The notes below the pieces were generated by a model. It worked only from the letters and a program-made list of their open reading frames with translations, searched no databases and was not told the origin of the DNA. The translations under genes were made by a program, and so were the position numbers. A DNA stretch of 64,000 nucleotides, taken from Actinomadura rudentiformis (GTDB lineage: Bacteria > Actinomycetota > Actinomycetes > Streptosporangiales > Streptosporangiaceae). Within the stretch, counting starts at the first letter, position 1; each line of letters starts with the position of its first letter. The DNA lies in contig NZ_WBMT01000015.1 in the NCBI RefSeq assembly GCF_008923185.1, positions 124,001-188,000 on the forward strand, read 5' to 3'. This document shows, one piece after another, positions 44,259 through 53,522 of this stretch.

Positions 44259-46464
44259 ACGCGACCGCGATGATCACCACGCCGGAGTCGTTCACCAGCG
44301 TGCCGATCACGCCCACGGTCAGCGCGCAGATCAGCGCCGGGCGCATGGTCTCGCTGCGCGCGTACGCCCGTTCCATCAACGAGGCCTGGCGGCTCGTCGG
44401 CCGGATGAGCACGAAGAAGAGGAAGCCGACCGCGATCGCCACGGCGATCGTGTAGGGAAGGCGTTCGAGGCTGCCCACCATGGACGTGAACTTGCGGGCG
44501 ACGATGTCCCAGGCGTCCCCGTTGACGAGGTCCTGCCAGAAGCGCCCGAGGTGGGTCGGGTTGGCGCTCTGCGCGTTCACGTACGAGATCAGCAGCACCA
44601 GCACCGCCGCCACCAGGCAGAACAGCCCCACCTTGAGCGCCGAGACCCGGCGGCCCGAGATCATCAGACCGAGGATCGCGAACGACGGCACCAGCGCCAG
44701 CACGCCCCCGAAGTCGGCACCCCAGGCGGGCAGGCCGTCGACCGCCACCGCCAGGACACCGACCCCCGCGACGGCGGCGACGGCGGCCAGACGGCGGCCC
44801 GCGCGCAGCGGGTATTCGGCCAGCCACGCCGCCGAGAGGATCGACGCCACCGCGAACAGCGAGAACGCCTGGTTGCCGAAGCCGTAGAAGCGCCCCGCGA
44901 CCGTGGCGGTGTAGCCCATCAGCGTGTCGATCTGCAGCCGCGACCCGCTCATCACGTCCACCGCCAGAACCAGCGCGGTCACGGCGGCGATCACCAGGCT
45001 GGGGGCGGTCACCGACCGCCGCCACGGCCCGGCCAGCGCGAGCGCGGTCAGCACGGCGCTGAACCCGAGCACGGTCAGGACGAGGAGGGGCGACGGGTGG
45101 CCCGCCTTCCACCACGGGACGAGCCCGGCGAGGAACGAGGCGCACGGCACCGAACCCCCGAACAGCGCCATGATCCTCGTGCCGCCCAGGACCCTGGCCC
45201 GGGAGCCCGGTGCGTGCCCGCGGCGGCGCAGCACCAGCGCAGCCAGCCCGTACACGATGAGCTGCGTGCCGCCCAGCACCCAGAAGTACATGCCCTGGAC
45301 GTTGTGGATCGCCTGCGCCGCGACATCCTGCTCGGTGAGCGAGTCGATCTTTTCGGCGGGCGTGACCTTGCTGGGCTCGTTCTTCCACACCGACCCGACG
45401 GCGGCCTGGGGCTTGGGGAGTCCGAGGAGGCGCAGCGCGGTCGCGGTGAGGTCGGTCAGCGTCACCAGGGCGCTCTGGCGGGTGGCGGGCGAGGTGAGGA
45501 TGCCCGGCCCGTACGCGGGGCCGCTGGCGATGGCGACGCGGAGATGGGCCTTGACGCCCACGTCGGCGAGGCCCGCGATCAGGACCGTTGCGTTCGCCGG
45601 GATCCCGGCCAGGACCTTGGCGACGTGCCGGTCGGCGGCGGCCGCGGCGGCGCTGCGCTTGGCGGCTGCGACCGGAACCTGGACGCCCGCGGCGTCGACA
45701 CCCGCCGACACGAAGACACGGAAGACGTCGTCCACGTCGACGGCGGTGAGCGCGCATCTGGTCCAGTCGGCGGCGCTGGCCTTTTCGGCCGAGGCCACGT
45801 AGTGGTCGACCTTGCCGGAGCCGTCGGCCAGCCCGAAGACCGCGCCCGGTCCGACCGCGGTCGTGCACTGGCCGCCCTTGTGCACGGCGTCGCCGAGGAG
45901 CCCGACCTGGGCGTGGTACGGGCTGTCGGCGTTGTCGTCCTTGATCGACGGCCAGCCGGGCGCGAGGGCCCCGCCCTGGGGAGGGGTCACGCCGCCGGAG
46001 GTCTGGGGGGCGACGACGGGAACCGACGGCAGCGCGCAGTCGGCGTTCGCGAGCCTGGCCCGCTGGCCGGCGGACAGCGTCAGCCATCCGTCCATCGGGC
46101 AGGTGTTGGGACGGGTCGTGCGGACGCTGAGCGCGCCCGCGCCGCCCTTGCCGGTCAATCCCCAGAGCGCCGGCGTCCCGGTCTGGGTGATGTCGTTCCA
46201 CCGCAACCCGGGGATCCCGATGATCACAATGGGCGAGGCGGCCGCCGCACCTGAGCGTGAGCCGGTCCCGGTCCCGGTCCCGGTCCCGGTGCCGGTGCCG
46301 ATGGCGGTGCCGGAGCCGGTGGCAGCGGCGGTGGCGGTGGCGGCATGCGACGGTGACGACGGGAGAACGATCAGCATGCCCACCCCGAGGAGCACAGCCA
46401 GTGCGATCATGCATCTGACCACGGAGGCTCTGTACATGCCGATTTCCGCCCCCCGTTGCGCCAT
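44140..46464 (-). CDS. Large membrane protein with alkaline-phosphatase-like N-terminal region
   Basis: A 774-residue protein from ATG 46464 (ATG 46437 is an alternative). It has a signal/anchor (MIALAVLLGVGMLIVLPSS), a Gly-Thr low-complexity stretch, then an extracytoplasmic region resembling the alkaline-phosphatase fold: IVIIGIPGLRWNDI, TCPMDGWLTLSAG, then ALVTLTDLTATALRLLG. The C-terminal ~360 residues hold about ten membrane spans. The layout is conserved in actinobacteria with unknown role; position beside mannosyltransferases suggests cell-envelope glycolipid work. Catalytic residues not confirmed. Confidence 0.75.
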   Translation of the reverse strand: MAQRGAEIGMYRASVVRCMIALAVLLGVGMLIVLPSSPSHAATATAAATGSGTAIGTGTGTGTGTGTGSRSGAAAASPIVIIGIPGLRWNDITQTGTPALWGLTGKGGAGALSVRTTRPNTCPMDGWLTLSAGQRARLANADCALPSVPVVAPQTSGGVTPPQGGALAPGWPSIKDDNADSPYHAQVGLLGDAVHKGGQCTTAVGPGAVFGLADGSGKVDHYVASAEKASAADWTRCALTAVDVDDVFRVFVSAGVDAAGVQVPVAAAKRSAAAAAADRHVAKVLAGIPANATVLIAGLADVGVKAHLRVAIASGPAYGPGILTSPATRQSALVTLTDLTATALRLLGLPKPQAAVGSVWKNEPSKVTPAEKIDSLTEQDVAAQAIHNVQGMYFWVLGGTQLIVYGLAALVLRRRGHAPGSRARVLGGTRIMALFGGSVPCASFLAGLVPWWKAGHPSPLLVLTVLGFSAVLTALALAGPWRRSVTAPSLVIAAVTALVLAVDVMSGSRLQIDTLMGYTATVAGRFYGFGNQAFSLFAVASILSAAWLAEYPLRAGRRLAAVAAVAGVGVLAVAVDGLPAWGADFGGVLALVPSFAILGLMISGRRVSALKVGLFCLVAAVLVLLISYVNAQSANPTHLGRFWQDLVNGDAWDIVARKFTSMVGSLERLPYTIAVAIAVGFLFFVLIRPTSRQASLMERAYARSETMRPALICALTVGVIGTLVNDSGVVIIAVAFSLAIPLMLAGSIRALELDVRNGGTPGPERSEARSAPAG
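46263..46300. repeat. Hexanucleotide repeat encoding Gly-Thr
   Basis: Tandem GGTCCC units and two GGTGCC units on the plus strand encode a Gly-Thr run in the protein at 44140-46464. A slippage-prone tract. Confidence 0.85.
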
Positions 46465-46523
46465 GCGACAAGGGTAGTGGGCGGTTGTCTCAGGGAGTTG
46501 GCAGGTTGCGCCAGGATGGGTAC

Positions 46524-47966
46524 ATGCGTGCAGGCAACGGCGTCCGCCGGGACCCACTCCCGTCGCGGGCACCCTGGTGGCGGGGCGGCCCGGCGGATCT
46601 GGCGATCCTGCTCGCCGGGGTCGCCATCGCGGTGGCGGCGATCACGCCGATCGTCGTGCATTGGCTGACCAATCCGCCCGACCAGCGCATGGTGGACCTG
46701 GAGGTCTACCGGGACGGCGGGGCCGCGATCCTGCGCGGCGCACCGCTCTACGAGGTGCTGACGCAGCCGCCGCAGCTGTTGCCGTTCACCTACCCGCCGT
46801 TCGCCGCCCTGCTGGCCGTGCCGTTCACGGTGCTGCCGTGGCGGGCGGCCCAGGGGCTGTGGACGGTCTTCATGTACGCGGCGTTGGCGATCGTCATCTG
46901 CTACGCGTTCCGCGACCTGATCCGGCGCGCCGGGCGCTGGACGCCCGTCGCGGTCGGCGTGCTCGTCGGGGCCGCCGCCTGGATGTGGCCCTCGTACGAC
47001 CAGATGCGGTTCGGGCAGGTCGGGTTCTTCTTGATGGCGTTGTGCCTGGCCGACTGCGTCGCCCGGTCCGCCCGCTGGCCGCGCGGCGCGCTGGTCGGCA
47101 TCGCCATCGCGATCAAGCTGGTGCCCGGCGTCTTCCTGATCTACTTCCTGATCACCCGCCGCTGGGACGCGCTGCGCAACGCGGTGCTGACCGCCGCCGC
47201 CGCGACCCTCGGCGCGTTCGCGTTGTTGCCGTCGGACTCGGCCGACTTCTGGTTCGGGGCGCTCCTGGAGGGCGGCGAACGAACCGGATCGATCACCGGC
47301 ACCACCAACCAGGCGCTCAACGGAATGATCGCGCGGATCATCCCCGAGGGCCCGGTGCGGTCGCTGATCTGGCTCGCCTTCCTGCTGACCGTGGGGTACG
47401 TGGGATTCAAGTTCGCCCGGCGCACCACCCTTGCCGCCGACGACCTGGCCGCGTCCGGAACCTTCCGCTCGTCCGGTGCCCTCCGCTCATCCAGTGCGCT
47501 CCGCCCGCTCAGCGCCCTGCGCCCGTTCAACGGCACGGACCTGATGCGGGCCGCCGACCCGGCCGCCGGTCCCGGGGCCTACAGCCTGCTGCTCGCCGGC
47601 GTCGCCATCACCGGCCTGTTGTCGGTCCTGCTGTCCCCTGTCGGCTGGATGCACCATCTCGTCTGGATGATCGCGGTGCTCGGCGCTTTGGCCGGGGACG
47701 GGCGGGACGCGCGAAGATGTCTGGTCGCCGCGGGCGTCTGGATCTATTTCCTGTTCCCGCTTCCCTGGTACGGCGCCGCGATGTCGGGCACCAATCACCG
47801 CCTCATCACACGTTTCTTCGGCCGGATCGTCCAGGATGCCTTCGGTCTGGCGGCCATTGCCATGATCATGGTCCTGGGGATCTGGCTGGTCAATCGGCTG
47901 GTTGCGGCCAAGGATCGGCCAGATCCTTCTCGATCGGAGCCTCCGGTCGGTACGCTCGCCCCGTGA
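46524..47966 (+). CDS. GT87-family membrane mannosyltransferase
   Basis: A 480-residue GT-C enzyme of the DUF2029/GT87 family (relatives of PimE), about ten spans. MVDLEVYRDGGAAILRGAPLYE holds the catalytic Asp region after span 1, PFTYPPFAAL is a family motif, and LSPVGWMHHLVWMI lies near the C-terminus. It uses polyprenyl-phosphomannose to mannosylate envelope glycolipids or glycans. It is divergent from the phosphatase-like gene with about 60 bp between starts and overlaps the DUF4446 gene start. Confidence 0.85.
   Translation: MRAGNGVRRDPLPSRAPWWRGGPADLAILLAGVAIAVAAITPIVVHWLTNPPDQRMVDLEVYRDGGAAILRGAPLYEVLTQPPQLLPFTYPPFAALLAVPFTVLPWRAAQGLWTVFMYAALAIVICYAFRDLIRRAGRWTPVAVGVLVGAAAWMWPSYDQMRFGQVGFFLMALCLADCVARSARWPRGALVGIAIAIKLVPGVFLIYFLITRRWDALRNAVLTAAAATLGAFALLPSDSADFWFGALLEGGERTGSITGTTNQALNGMIARIIPEGPVRSLIWLAFLLTVGYVGFKFARRTTLAADDLAASGTFRSSGALRSSSALRPLSALRPFNGTDLMRAADPAAGPGAYSLLLAGVAITGLLSVLLSPVGWMHHLVWMIAVLGALAGDGRDARRCLVAAGVWIYFLFPLPWYGAAMSGTNHRLITRFFGRIVQDAFGLAAIAMIMVLGIWLVNRLVAAKDRPDPSRSEPPVGTLAP
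47454..47525 (+). repeat. Four 18-bp in-frame tandem repeats in the GT87 gene
   Basis: Four units encode SGTFRS, SGALRS, SSALRP and LSALRP in a predicted loop. Confidence 0.78.
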
Positions 47967-48415
47967 TGCTCGTCGCGGTGGCCGTCGCCGGTGTGGTTGC
48001 CGGTGTGGCAGGCCTGTCCATCGCCGTGGTGGCCCATAACAGGGTCAACCAGGTCGTCGAGGAATGCGCGGAGGCGCTCCGGCGGCAGTTGAAGGTCGCC
48101 AACAGCCCGGTGGACCACCAGGCGCTGCGCGACCTCGCCATCGTGCACTACGACGCCCTCAAGGAGATGTCGGGGCATCGTTCGTTCTCACTCGCCCTGA
48201 TCAACGCCGCAGGCGACGGCGTCATCATCAGCTCGATCAACGGCCGTACCGAGACCCGTACCTACGCCAAGGTCGTGCGGGACGGCCACGCGATCGAAAC
48301 GCTGTCCCCCGAGGAGAACCAGGCCCTCCGCGCCGCCCGGCTCGGCAAGGGCCCGGTGGTCACGATGGACGACCCGCTGCCCGACTTCGGCCGGACACCG
48401 TCACCGCAGACCTGA
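47963..48415 (+). CDS. DUF4446 family protein
   Basis: A 150-residue protein with an N-terminal membrane segment (MLVAVAVAGVVAGVAGLSIAVV) and a cytosolic domain containing AIVHYDALKEMSGHRSFSLAL and LINAAGDGVIISSINGR, the DUF4446 core. GTG 47963 overlaps the stop of the GT87 gene (GTGA). In actinomycetes it commonly precedes pheA and serS, as here. Function unknown. Confidence 0.87.
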   Translation: MMLVAVAVAGVVAGVAGLSIAVVAHNRVNQVVEECAEALRRQLKVANSPVDHQALRDLAIVHYDALKEMSGHRSFSLALINAAGDGVIISSINGRTETRTYAKVVRDGHAIETLSPEENQALRAARLGKGPVVTMDDPLPDFGRTPSPQT

Positions 48416-48510
48416 CGCGTACACTGGGTCATCTCCATCACGGGGTCATCTCGACTCGATTCCTGCCTCACACCCGCCGTGCGCCGGCACAGGCGGAGGA
48501 GTAGACGTTC

Positions 48511-49434
48511 ATGCGATACGCGTATCTCGGGCCCCAGGGCACCTTCACGGAAGCGGCGCTGCGCTCCCTCCCGGACGCCGCCGGCGCCGAGCACCTTCCG
48601 TACGCCACCGTGCCCGCCGCCCTCGACGCGCTCCGCCGCGACGACGTGGACGCCGCCGTCGTGGCCCTGGAGAACTCCGTCGAAGGCTCGGTCCCGACCA
48701 CCCTCGACGAGCTGGCCATGGGTGACCCGCTGCAGATCGTCTCCGAGATCCACCTCCCGGTCTCGTTCGCCCTCCTCGTCCGGCCCGGCACCGACTTCGG
48801 CGACATCAAGACGGTCGCCTCCCACCCGCACGCCCAGCCGCAGTGCCGCCGCTGGCTGGCCGAGCACATCCCCGACGCCGAGTGGCGCGCCGCCACCTCC
48901 AACGCCGAGGCCGCCCAGCACGTCGCCGACGGCCACTACGACGCCGCCCTCGCCGGCTCGTTCGCCGCCGCCCGCTACGGCCTCGGCATCCTCGCCGAGG
49001 ACATCCACGACGTCGCCGACGCCGTCACCCGCTTCGTCGAGCTCCGCCGCCCGTGCGCCCCTCCCGCACCCACGGGCACCGACCGCACCACCGTCGCCGC
49101 GTTCATCGGCGAGGACCACCCGGGCGCCCTCCTGGAGATCCTCAACGAGTTCGCGATGCGCGGCATCAACCTGACCCTCATCCAGTCCCGCCCCACCGGT
49201 GCCGGCCTGGGCTCCTACTTGTTCTGGATGGACTTCGAAGGCCACGTCGAGGACGCCCGTGTGGGCGAGGCCCTCATGGGCCTCCGCCGCGTCGTCGCCG
49301 ACGTCCGCTTCCTCGGCTCCTATTGCCGCGCTGATCAGATCCGCCCCGAGATCCGCCGCGGCACCCACGACGCCGACTTCACCGAGGCCGCCGCCTGGCT
49401 GACCGCCATCCGCCAAGGCCACCCCGAACCCTGA
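48511..49434 (+). CDS. pheA: Prephenate dehydratase
   Basis: A 307-residue enzyme converting prephenate to phenylpyruvate for phenylalanine synthesis. Catalytic motifs: YLGPQGTFTE, ALENSVEGSV, ALAGSFAAARYGL and DAVTRFVEL (catalytic Thr in TRF). The C-terminal ACT domain (VAAFIGEDHPGALLEILNEF, then LTLIQSRPTGAGLGSYLFWMD) binds Phe for feedback inhibition; the classical ESRP is QSRP here. Start ATG 48511 gives the complete N-terminus. Confidence 0.96.
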   Translation: MRYAYLGPQGTFTEAALRSLPDAAGAEHLPYATVPAALDALRRDDVDAAVVALENSVEGSVPTTLDELAMGDPLQIVSEIHLPVSFALLVRPGTDFGDIKTVASHPHAQPQCRRWLAEHIPDAEWRAATSNAEAAQHVADGHYDAALAGSFAAARYGLGILAEDIHDVADAVTRFVELRRPCAPPAPTGTDRTTVAAFIGEDHPGALLEILNEFAMRGINLTLIQSRPTGAGLGSYLFWMDFEGHVEDARVGEALMGLRRVVADVRFLGSYCRADQIRPEIRRGTHDADFTEAAAWLTAIRQGHPEP

Positions 49435-49555
49435 TCCAGTGATCACTTCGCGGGCGACCACGTGGTCGTTCGGCAGGGGTTGGGGCACGGACCGTTTGGT
49501 TGGGCGGGCCGCGCCTTTGGGGGTCTTGTGGGGCGGGCGGGCTTAGCCTGCTGGC

Positions 49556-50356
49556 ATGGTGGACTTTGATGCTTACGAGCGTGAGCTTTGGGCTGGGCGG
49601 GCGCCGGCGTACGAGCGGGGGTTCGCTCGGCTGACCTCGTACACGGTGGAGCCCTTGCTGGACGCGGCGGGGGTCGGGGCCGGGGCTCGGGTGCTGGACG
49701 TGGGGACCGGGCCCGGGGTCGTGGCGGCGGGGGCGGTCCGGCGGGGGGCCGAGGTCTCGGCGATCGACGCGGATCCGGGGATGGCGGAGACGGCGGGGCG
49801 GAACGTGCCGGGGGTGGACGTGCGGGTCGCGGTGCTGCCGGAGACTCCGTTCGGGGACGAGACGTTCGACGCGGTCGTGGGCAACTTCGTGATCAACCAT
49901 GTGGGCGAGCCCGGGGCGGCGCTGAAGGAGCTGCGGCGGGTCCTGCGGCCGGGCGGGCGGCTGGCGCTCACCTGCTGGCGGATGCCGGGGAGCGGGGCGC
50001 TGGCGGTCGTGCGGGACGCGATGGAGGTGGCGGGCGTTCCGTGGCCCGAGGACATCCCGGTGACGCCCTTCATGGAGTACGGGGAGCCCGGGGCGTTCAG
50101 GGAGCTGGTGGCGGGGGTGTTCGAGGACGCCACGGTCGAGGAGGTCACCTGGGAGCACGTCGTCGACCCCGAGGAGTGGTGGGAGACCGGCGCCATGGCC
50201 AAGGTGGGGTCGAACGGGGTGATCCTCAGCCGGCAGAGTCCGGATGTGGTCGCGGCGGTGAAGGCCGCGTACAACGAGATCGTCGGGCGGTACGCGGTGG
50301 GCGACGGGACGGTTTCGCTGACCGCGTATGCGCTGTTGGCGTCCGGTACGCGGTAA
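49556..50356 (+). CDS. SAM-dependent methyltransferase (class I)
   Basis: A 266-residue enzyme: motif I VLDVGTGPGVVAAGAV, acidic AIDADPGM, motif II FDAVVGNFVINHV, and RVLRPGGRLALTCWR. Closest in layout to UbiE/Methyltransf_11 small-molecule methyltransferases. Inserted between pheA and serS; substrate unknown. Its codons are rich in GGG/CGG runs compared with pheA. Confidence 0.88.
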   Translation: MVDFDAYERELWAGRAPAYERGFARLTSYTVEPLLDAAGVGAGARVLDVGTGPGVVAAGAVRRGAEVSAIDADPGMAETAGRNVPGVDVRVAVLPETPFGDETFDAVVGNFVINHVGEPGAALKELRRVLRPGGRLALTCWRMPGSGALAVVRDAMEVAGVPWPEDIPVTPFMEYGEPGAFRELVAGVFEDATVEEVTWEHVVDPEEWWETGAMAKVGSNGVILSRQSPDVVAAVKAAYNEIVGRYAVGDGTVSLTAYALLASGTR

Positions 50357-50383
50357 ATCGCCCCGGGGTGGCATGCTCCGGAG

Positions 50384-51025
50384 ATGGACGAGAAATCCCC
50401 CCTCGGCGACGCCGATCTCAACACGGTGCTGCCAATTATCACGACCGAGCATTTCAACCTGCAGTCCGTCCGGTCGTCCACGACCTCGGAGGCGGTCGGG
50501 CGAGCCAGCATGTTCCTCGGCACGGTGTCGACGGCTCTGGTGGCGTTGAGCTTCGCCGGGCAGGTGACCGACTTCGGCGGATCGTTCGCTGTTTTCGGCG
50601 CCGTGACGTTTCTGTCGTTGTTCTTTCTGGGCGTGGTGACGTTTGATCGGACGTTGCAGGTCTCGATCGAGGACGTTCAGGCCGCGCGGCGCATGAACCG
50701 GCTCCGGCGGCTGTACTTCGAGCTCGCGCCGGGGCTCGCGGACTACATGGCGCCGCCGGCCGTCAGCGATGAGGCTGGGGAGGTGCTGCGGAGCAGCGGG
50801 ATGAGAGTGGCGCGGGGGCAGATGTTGCTCACCGTCGCCGGCATGGTCAGCGTGGTCAACAGCATCATCCTCAGCGTGCTGGTCGGGATGCTGGTGGCCC
50901 GGCTGGATCCGGATCTGATGTGGCTGGCGGTGAGCCTCGGCGCTGTCGTGTTCGTCGGGAGTGTGATGCTCCACGAGCGGATCCAGCGCGTCCGGCGTAC
51001 CGAGGCCCATCGGTCGGTGCCGTAG
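50384..51025 (+). CDS. Four-span membrane protein of unknown function
   Basis: A 213-residue protein with two hydrophobic pairs: SMFLGTVSTALVALSFAGQV and FLSLFFLGVV, then MVSVVNSIILSVLVGMLVA and LMWLAVSLGAVVFVGSVML. A helical Arg-rich cytosolic segment lies between (VQAARRMNRLRRLYFELA). The N-terminal TTSEAVGRASMF motif occurs in similar actinobacterial proteins of no known role. Confidence 0.7.
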   Translation: MDEKSPLGDADLNTVLPIITTEHFNLQSVRSSTTSEAVGRASMFLGTVSTALVALSFAGQVTDFGGSFAVFGAVTFLSLFFLGVVTFDRTLQVSIEDVQAARRMNRLRRLYFELAPGLADYMAPPAVSDEAGEVLRSSGMRVARGQMLLTVAGMVSVVNSIILSVLVGMLVARLDPDLMWLAVSLGAVVFVGSVMLHERIQRVRRTEAHRSVP

Positions 51026-51074
51026 GGCGATACTCGCGCCCGGAGGGGGTGCCGGGGCCGGTAGCCTCGGGTCT

Positions 51075-52334
51075 GTGATTGACCTGCGAGCTCTTCGAGA
51101 GGATCCCGAGCGGCTGCGCGCCTCCCAGCGCGCCCGCGGCGAGGATGAGGCCGTCGTTGACACGCTGCTCGACCTGGACGAGCGGCGACGTTCCGCGCTG
51201 ACCAGCTTCGAGTCGCTGCGCGCCGAGCAGAAGAGTTTCGGCAAGTCTGTGTCCAAGGCCCAGGGCGACGAGCGGCAGGCGCTGCTGGCGCGGGCCAAGG
51301 AGCTGGCTCAGCAGGTCAAGGAGGCCGAGGCCGAGGCGGATCGGCTGGCGGCGGAGCTCGACACGGTGCTCAAGGTGGTGCCCAACCTCATCGAGGACGG
51401 CGCCCCGGCGGGCGGCGAGCAGGACTTCGTCACGCTGGAGCATGTGGGAGAGGTCCCCTCGTTCGACTTCGAGCCCAAGGACCACCTGGAGCTCGGCGAG
51501 GGCCTCGGCGCCATCGACATGGAACGCGGCGCCAAGGTCTCGGGGGCGCGCTTCTACTACCTGACCGGTGTGGGGGCCCGGCTCCAGCTGGCGCTGCTCA
51601 ACCTGGCGATGGAGCAGGCGATCGAGGCCGGTTTCGTCCCGATGTACCCGCCGGTGCTGGTCAAGCCGGAGGCGATGGAGGGCACCGGGTTCCTCGGCGC
51701 CCACGCCGCGGAGGTCTACCAGCTGCCGCAGGACGACCTCTATCTGGTGGGCACCTCCGAGGTGCCGCTGGCGGCGTACCACATGAACGAGATCATCGAC
51801 GCGCTGCCGCGACGGTACGTGGGCTGGTCGTCGTGCTTCCGCCGCGAGGCCGGGTCGTACGGCAAGGACACCCGGGGGATCATCCGGGTGCACCAGTTCG
51901 ACAAGGTCGAGATGTTCTCCTACTGCGACCCGGCGGACGCGCACGAGGAGCATCTCCGGCTCCTCAACTGGGAGAAGGAGATGCTCGCCAAGGTCGAGCT
52001 GCCGTACCGCGTGATCGACGTCGCGGCCGGTGACCTGGGGGCGAGCGCGGCGCGCAAGTTCGACTGCGAGGCGTGGGTGCCGACCCAGAACGCCTTCCGC
52101 GAGGTCACCTCGACCTCCAACTGCACCGAGTTCCAGGCGCGGCGCCTGGCGGTCCGGCACCGCGACGGCAACGGCAAGACCCAGCCGGTCGCCACGCTGA
52201 ACGGCACGCTGGCCACCACCCGGTGGATCGTCGCGATCCTGGAGAACCACCAGCAGGCCGACGGTTCGGTACGGGTGCCCAAGGCCCTGCAGCGGTATCT
52301 GGGCCTGGAGGTCCTTGAGCCGATCAAGCGCTGA
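51075..52334 (+). CDS. serS: Seryl-tRNA synthetase
   Basis: A 419-residue class II synthetase. The N-terminal ~100 residues form the tRNA-binding coiled coil (SKAQGDERQALLARAKELAQ). Motif 2 is SSCFRREAGSYGKDTRG; motif 3 region is NGTLATTRWIVAILEN. The serine-binding TSE (GTSEVPLAAYH) is present. GTG 51075 begins the conserved MIDLRALREDPERLR. Followed by a strong terminator. A cognate tRNA-Ser lies 7 kb away at 59498. Confidence 0.97.
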   Translation: MIDLRALREDPERLRASQRARGEDEAVVDTLLDLDERRRSALTSFESLRAEQKSFGKSVSKAQGDERQALLARAKELAQQVKEAEAEADRLAAELDTVLKVVPNLIEDGAPAGGEQDFVTLEHVGEVPSFDFEPKDHLELGEGLGAIDMERGAKVSGARFYYLTGVGARLQLALLNLAMEQAIEAGFVPMYPPVLVKPEAMEGTGFLGAHAAEVYQLPQDDLYLVGTSEVPLAAYHMNEIIDALPRRYVGWSSCFRREAGSYGKDTRGIIRVHQFDKVEMFSYCDPADAHEEHLRLLNWEKEMLAKVELPYRVIDVAAGDLGASAARKFDCEAWVPTQNAFREVTSTSNCTEFQARRLAVRHRDGNGKTQPVATLNGTLATTRWIVAILENHQQADGSVRVPKALQRYLGLEVLEPIKR

Positions 52335-52342
52335 CGAACGCG

Positions 52343-52375
52343 GGCCCCGCCGAGGTCGATACCGGCGGGGCCTTT
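52343..52375 (+). terminator. Intrinsic terminator after serS
   Basis: GGCCCCGCCG (52343-52352) pairs with CGGCGGGGCC (52363-52372), followed by TTT. Confidence 0.87.
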
Positions 52376-52393
52376 CGTGTGCTTGCTGTGCTT

Positions 52394-52451
52394 GCGCGCT
52401 TGCTGTGCTCGCGTGGTTCCTGTGCGCGCGCTTGCTGTGCTCGCGTGGTTC
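52394..52451. repeat. 26-bp direct repeat (two copies, 32-bp period)
   Basis: GCGCGCTTGCTGTGCTCGCG plus TGGTTC occurs exactly at 52394-52419 and 52426-52451, with degenerate GCTTGCTGTGCTT and CTCGCCTGGTTC copies on either side. It lies in the gap 52376-52630 between serS and the HAD gene, which otherwise shows no gene. Confidence 0.82.
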
Positions 52452-52630
52452 TTGCGCTCGCCTGGTTCCTGGGCCGCTTGCTGGATCCGCTTGGTTGATC
52501 ACCTGGGGTGCGATCGGGAAATGGGCCCGATGTGAGCTATGGGGCGATCGAGTCGCCTAGGGTGGGTTTCCGCTGCGGATGGTGCGCCGGGATGCGAGGA
52601 AGATCAGAATGCGGCGAGACTGTAGGTGCC

Positions 52631-53437
52631 ATGTCTGATGTCACGCCGCCGCGGCTGATCGCCACGGATCTCGACGGCACGATCGTGCGCTCCGACGGGA
52701 CCATCTCCGCCCGTACCGTGGCCGCCCTCGCACGCGTGGAACGTGCCGGTGCGACGCTCGTCATGGTCACCGGCCGCCCGCCACGCTGGATGCACGAGAT
52801 CGCGAACGCGGTCGACCACCACGGCGTCGCGATCTGCGCCAACGGGGCCGTGGTCTACGACCTGCACACCGAGACCGTCGTTCGCGCCCACATGATCGAG
52901 CCCGACGTGATCGCCAAGGCGGTGGAACGGCTGCGTGCCGCCGTCCCCGAGCTGCGGTTCGCGGTCGAATACCCGACCGGGTTCGTCTTCGAGGCCCGCT
53001 ACAACCTGGGCCGCTGGGACGCCGAGGCGCTCGGCGGGCGGCCGGTCGACGGCGAGACCCTGGTCAGCCGGGGCGGCACCAAGCTGCTCGCCTTCCATCC
53101 GAACGCCGATCCCGACTCGCTGGCCAAGAAGGCCGAGAAGGCGGTCGGCGACCTCGTGACCGTCACCCATTCATCGGGACGCGGGCTGCTGGAGATGAGC
53201 GCCCAGGGTGTGACGAAGGCCAGTGCGCTGGCTGAGTTCTGCGCCGAACACCAGATCACTGCGGACGACGTCGTCGCGTTCGGTGACATGCCGAACGACC
53301 TGCCGATGTTGACCTGGGCAGGAACGTCGTACGGCGTGGCGAACGCCCATCCGCTCGTCCTGGCCGCCGTCACCTGCACCACCGCCCGCAACGACGACGA
53401 CGGCGTGGCCCAAGTCCTGGAACGGCTCTTCCCCTGA
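52631..53437 (+). CDS. HAD superfamily hydrolase (Cof-type)
   Basis: A 268-residue phosphatase: motif I LIATDLDGTIV, motif II VMVTGRP, Lys in GVTKASAL, motif IV VVAFGDMPNDLPML. The C2-type cap is inserted mid-chain. ATG 52631 gives motif I near residue 10. Typical substrates are sugar phosphates or flavin nucleotides; not assignable here. Following serS, an order common in actinomycetes. Confidence 0.92.
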   Translation: MSDVTPPRLIATDLDGTIVRSDGTISARTVAALARVERAGATLVMVTGRPPRWMHEIANAVDHHGVAICANGAVVYDLHTETVVRAHMIEPDVIAKAVERLRAAVPELRFAVEYPTGFVFEARYNLGRWDAEALGGRPVDGETLVSRGGTKLLAFHPNADPDSLAKKAEKAVGDLVTVTHSSGRGLLEMSAQGVTKASALAEFCAEHQITADDVVAFGDMPNDLPMLTWAGTSYGVANAHPLVLAAVTCTTARNDDDGVAQVLERLFP

Positions 53438-53522
53438 CGCGGTGTTGCCGTGGGTCGGGTGCCGGGGCGTGCTCGGCGGCCGTGTCCGGTTGAACGAGAT
53501 CACGGCCGCTCGGCGCGCGTGA

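Noticed and set aside
52394..52451. Possible CRISPR remnant
   Set aside because: Only two exact repeats with 6-bp spacing, no cas gene, and degenerate copies running directly into each other.
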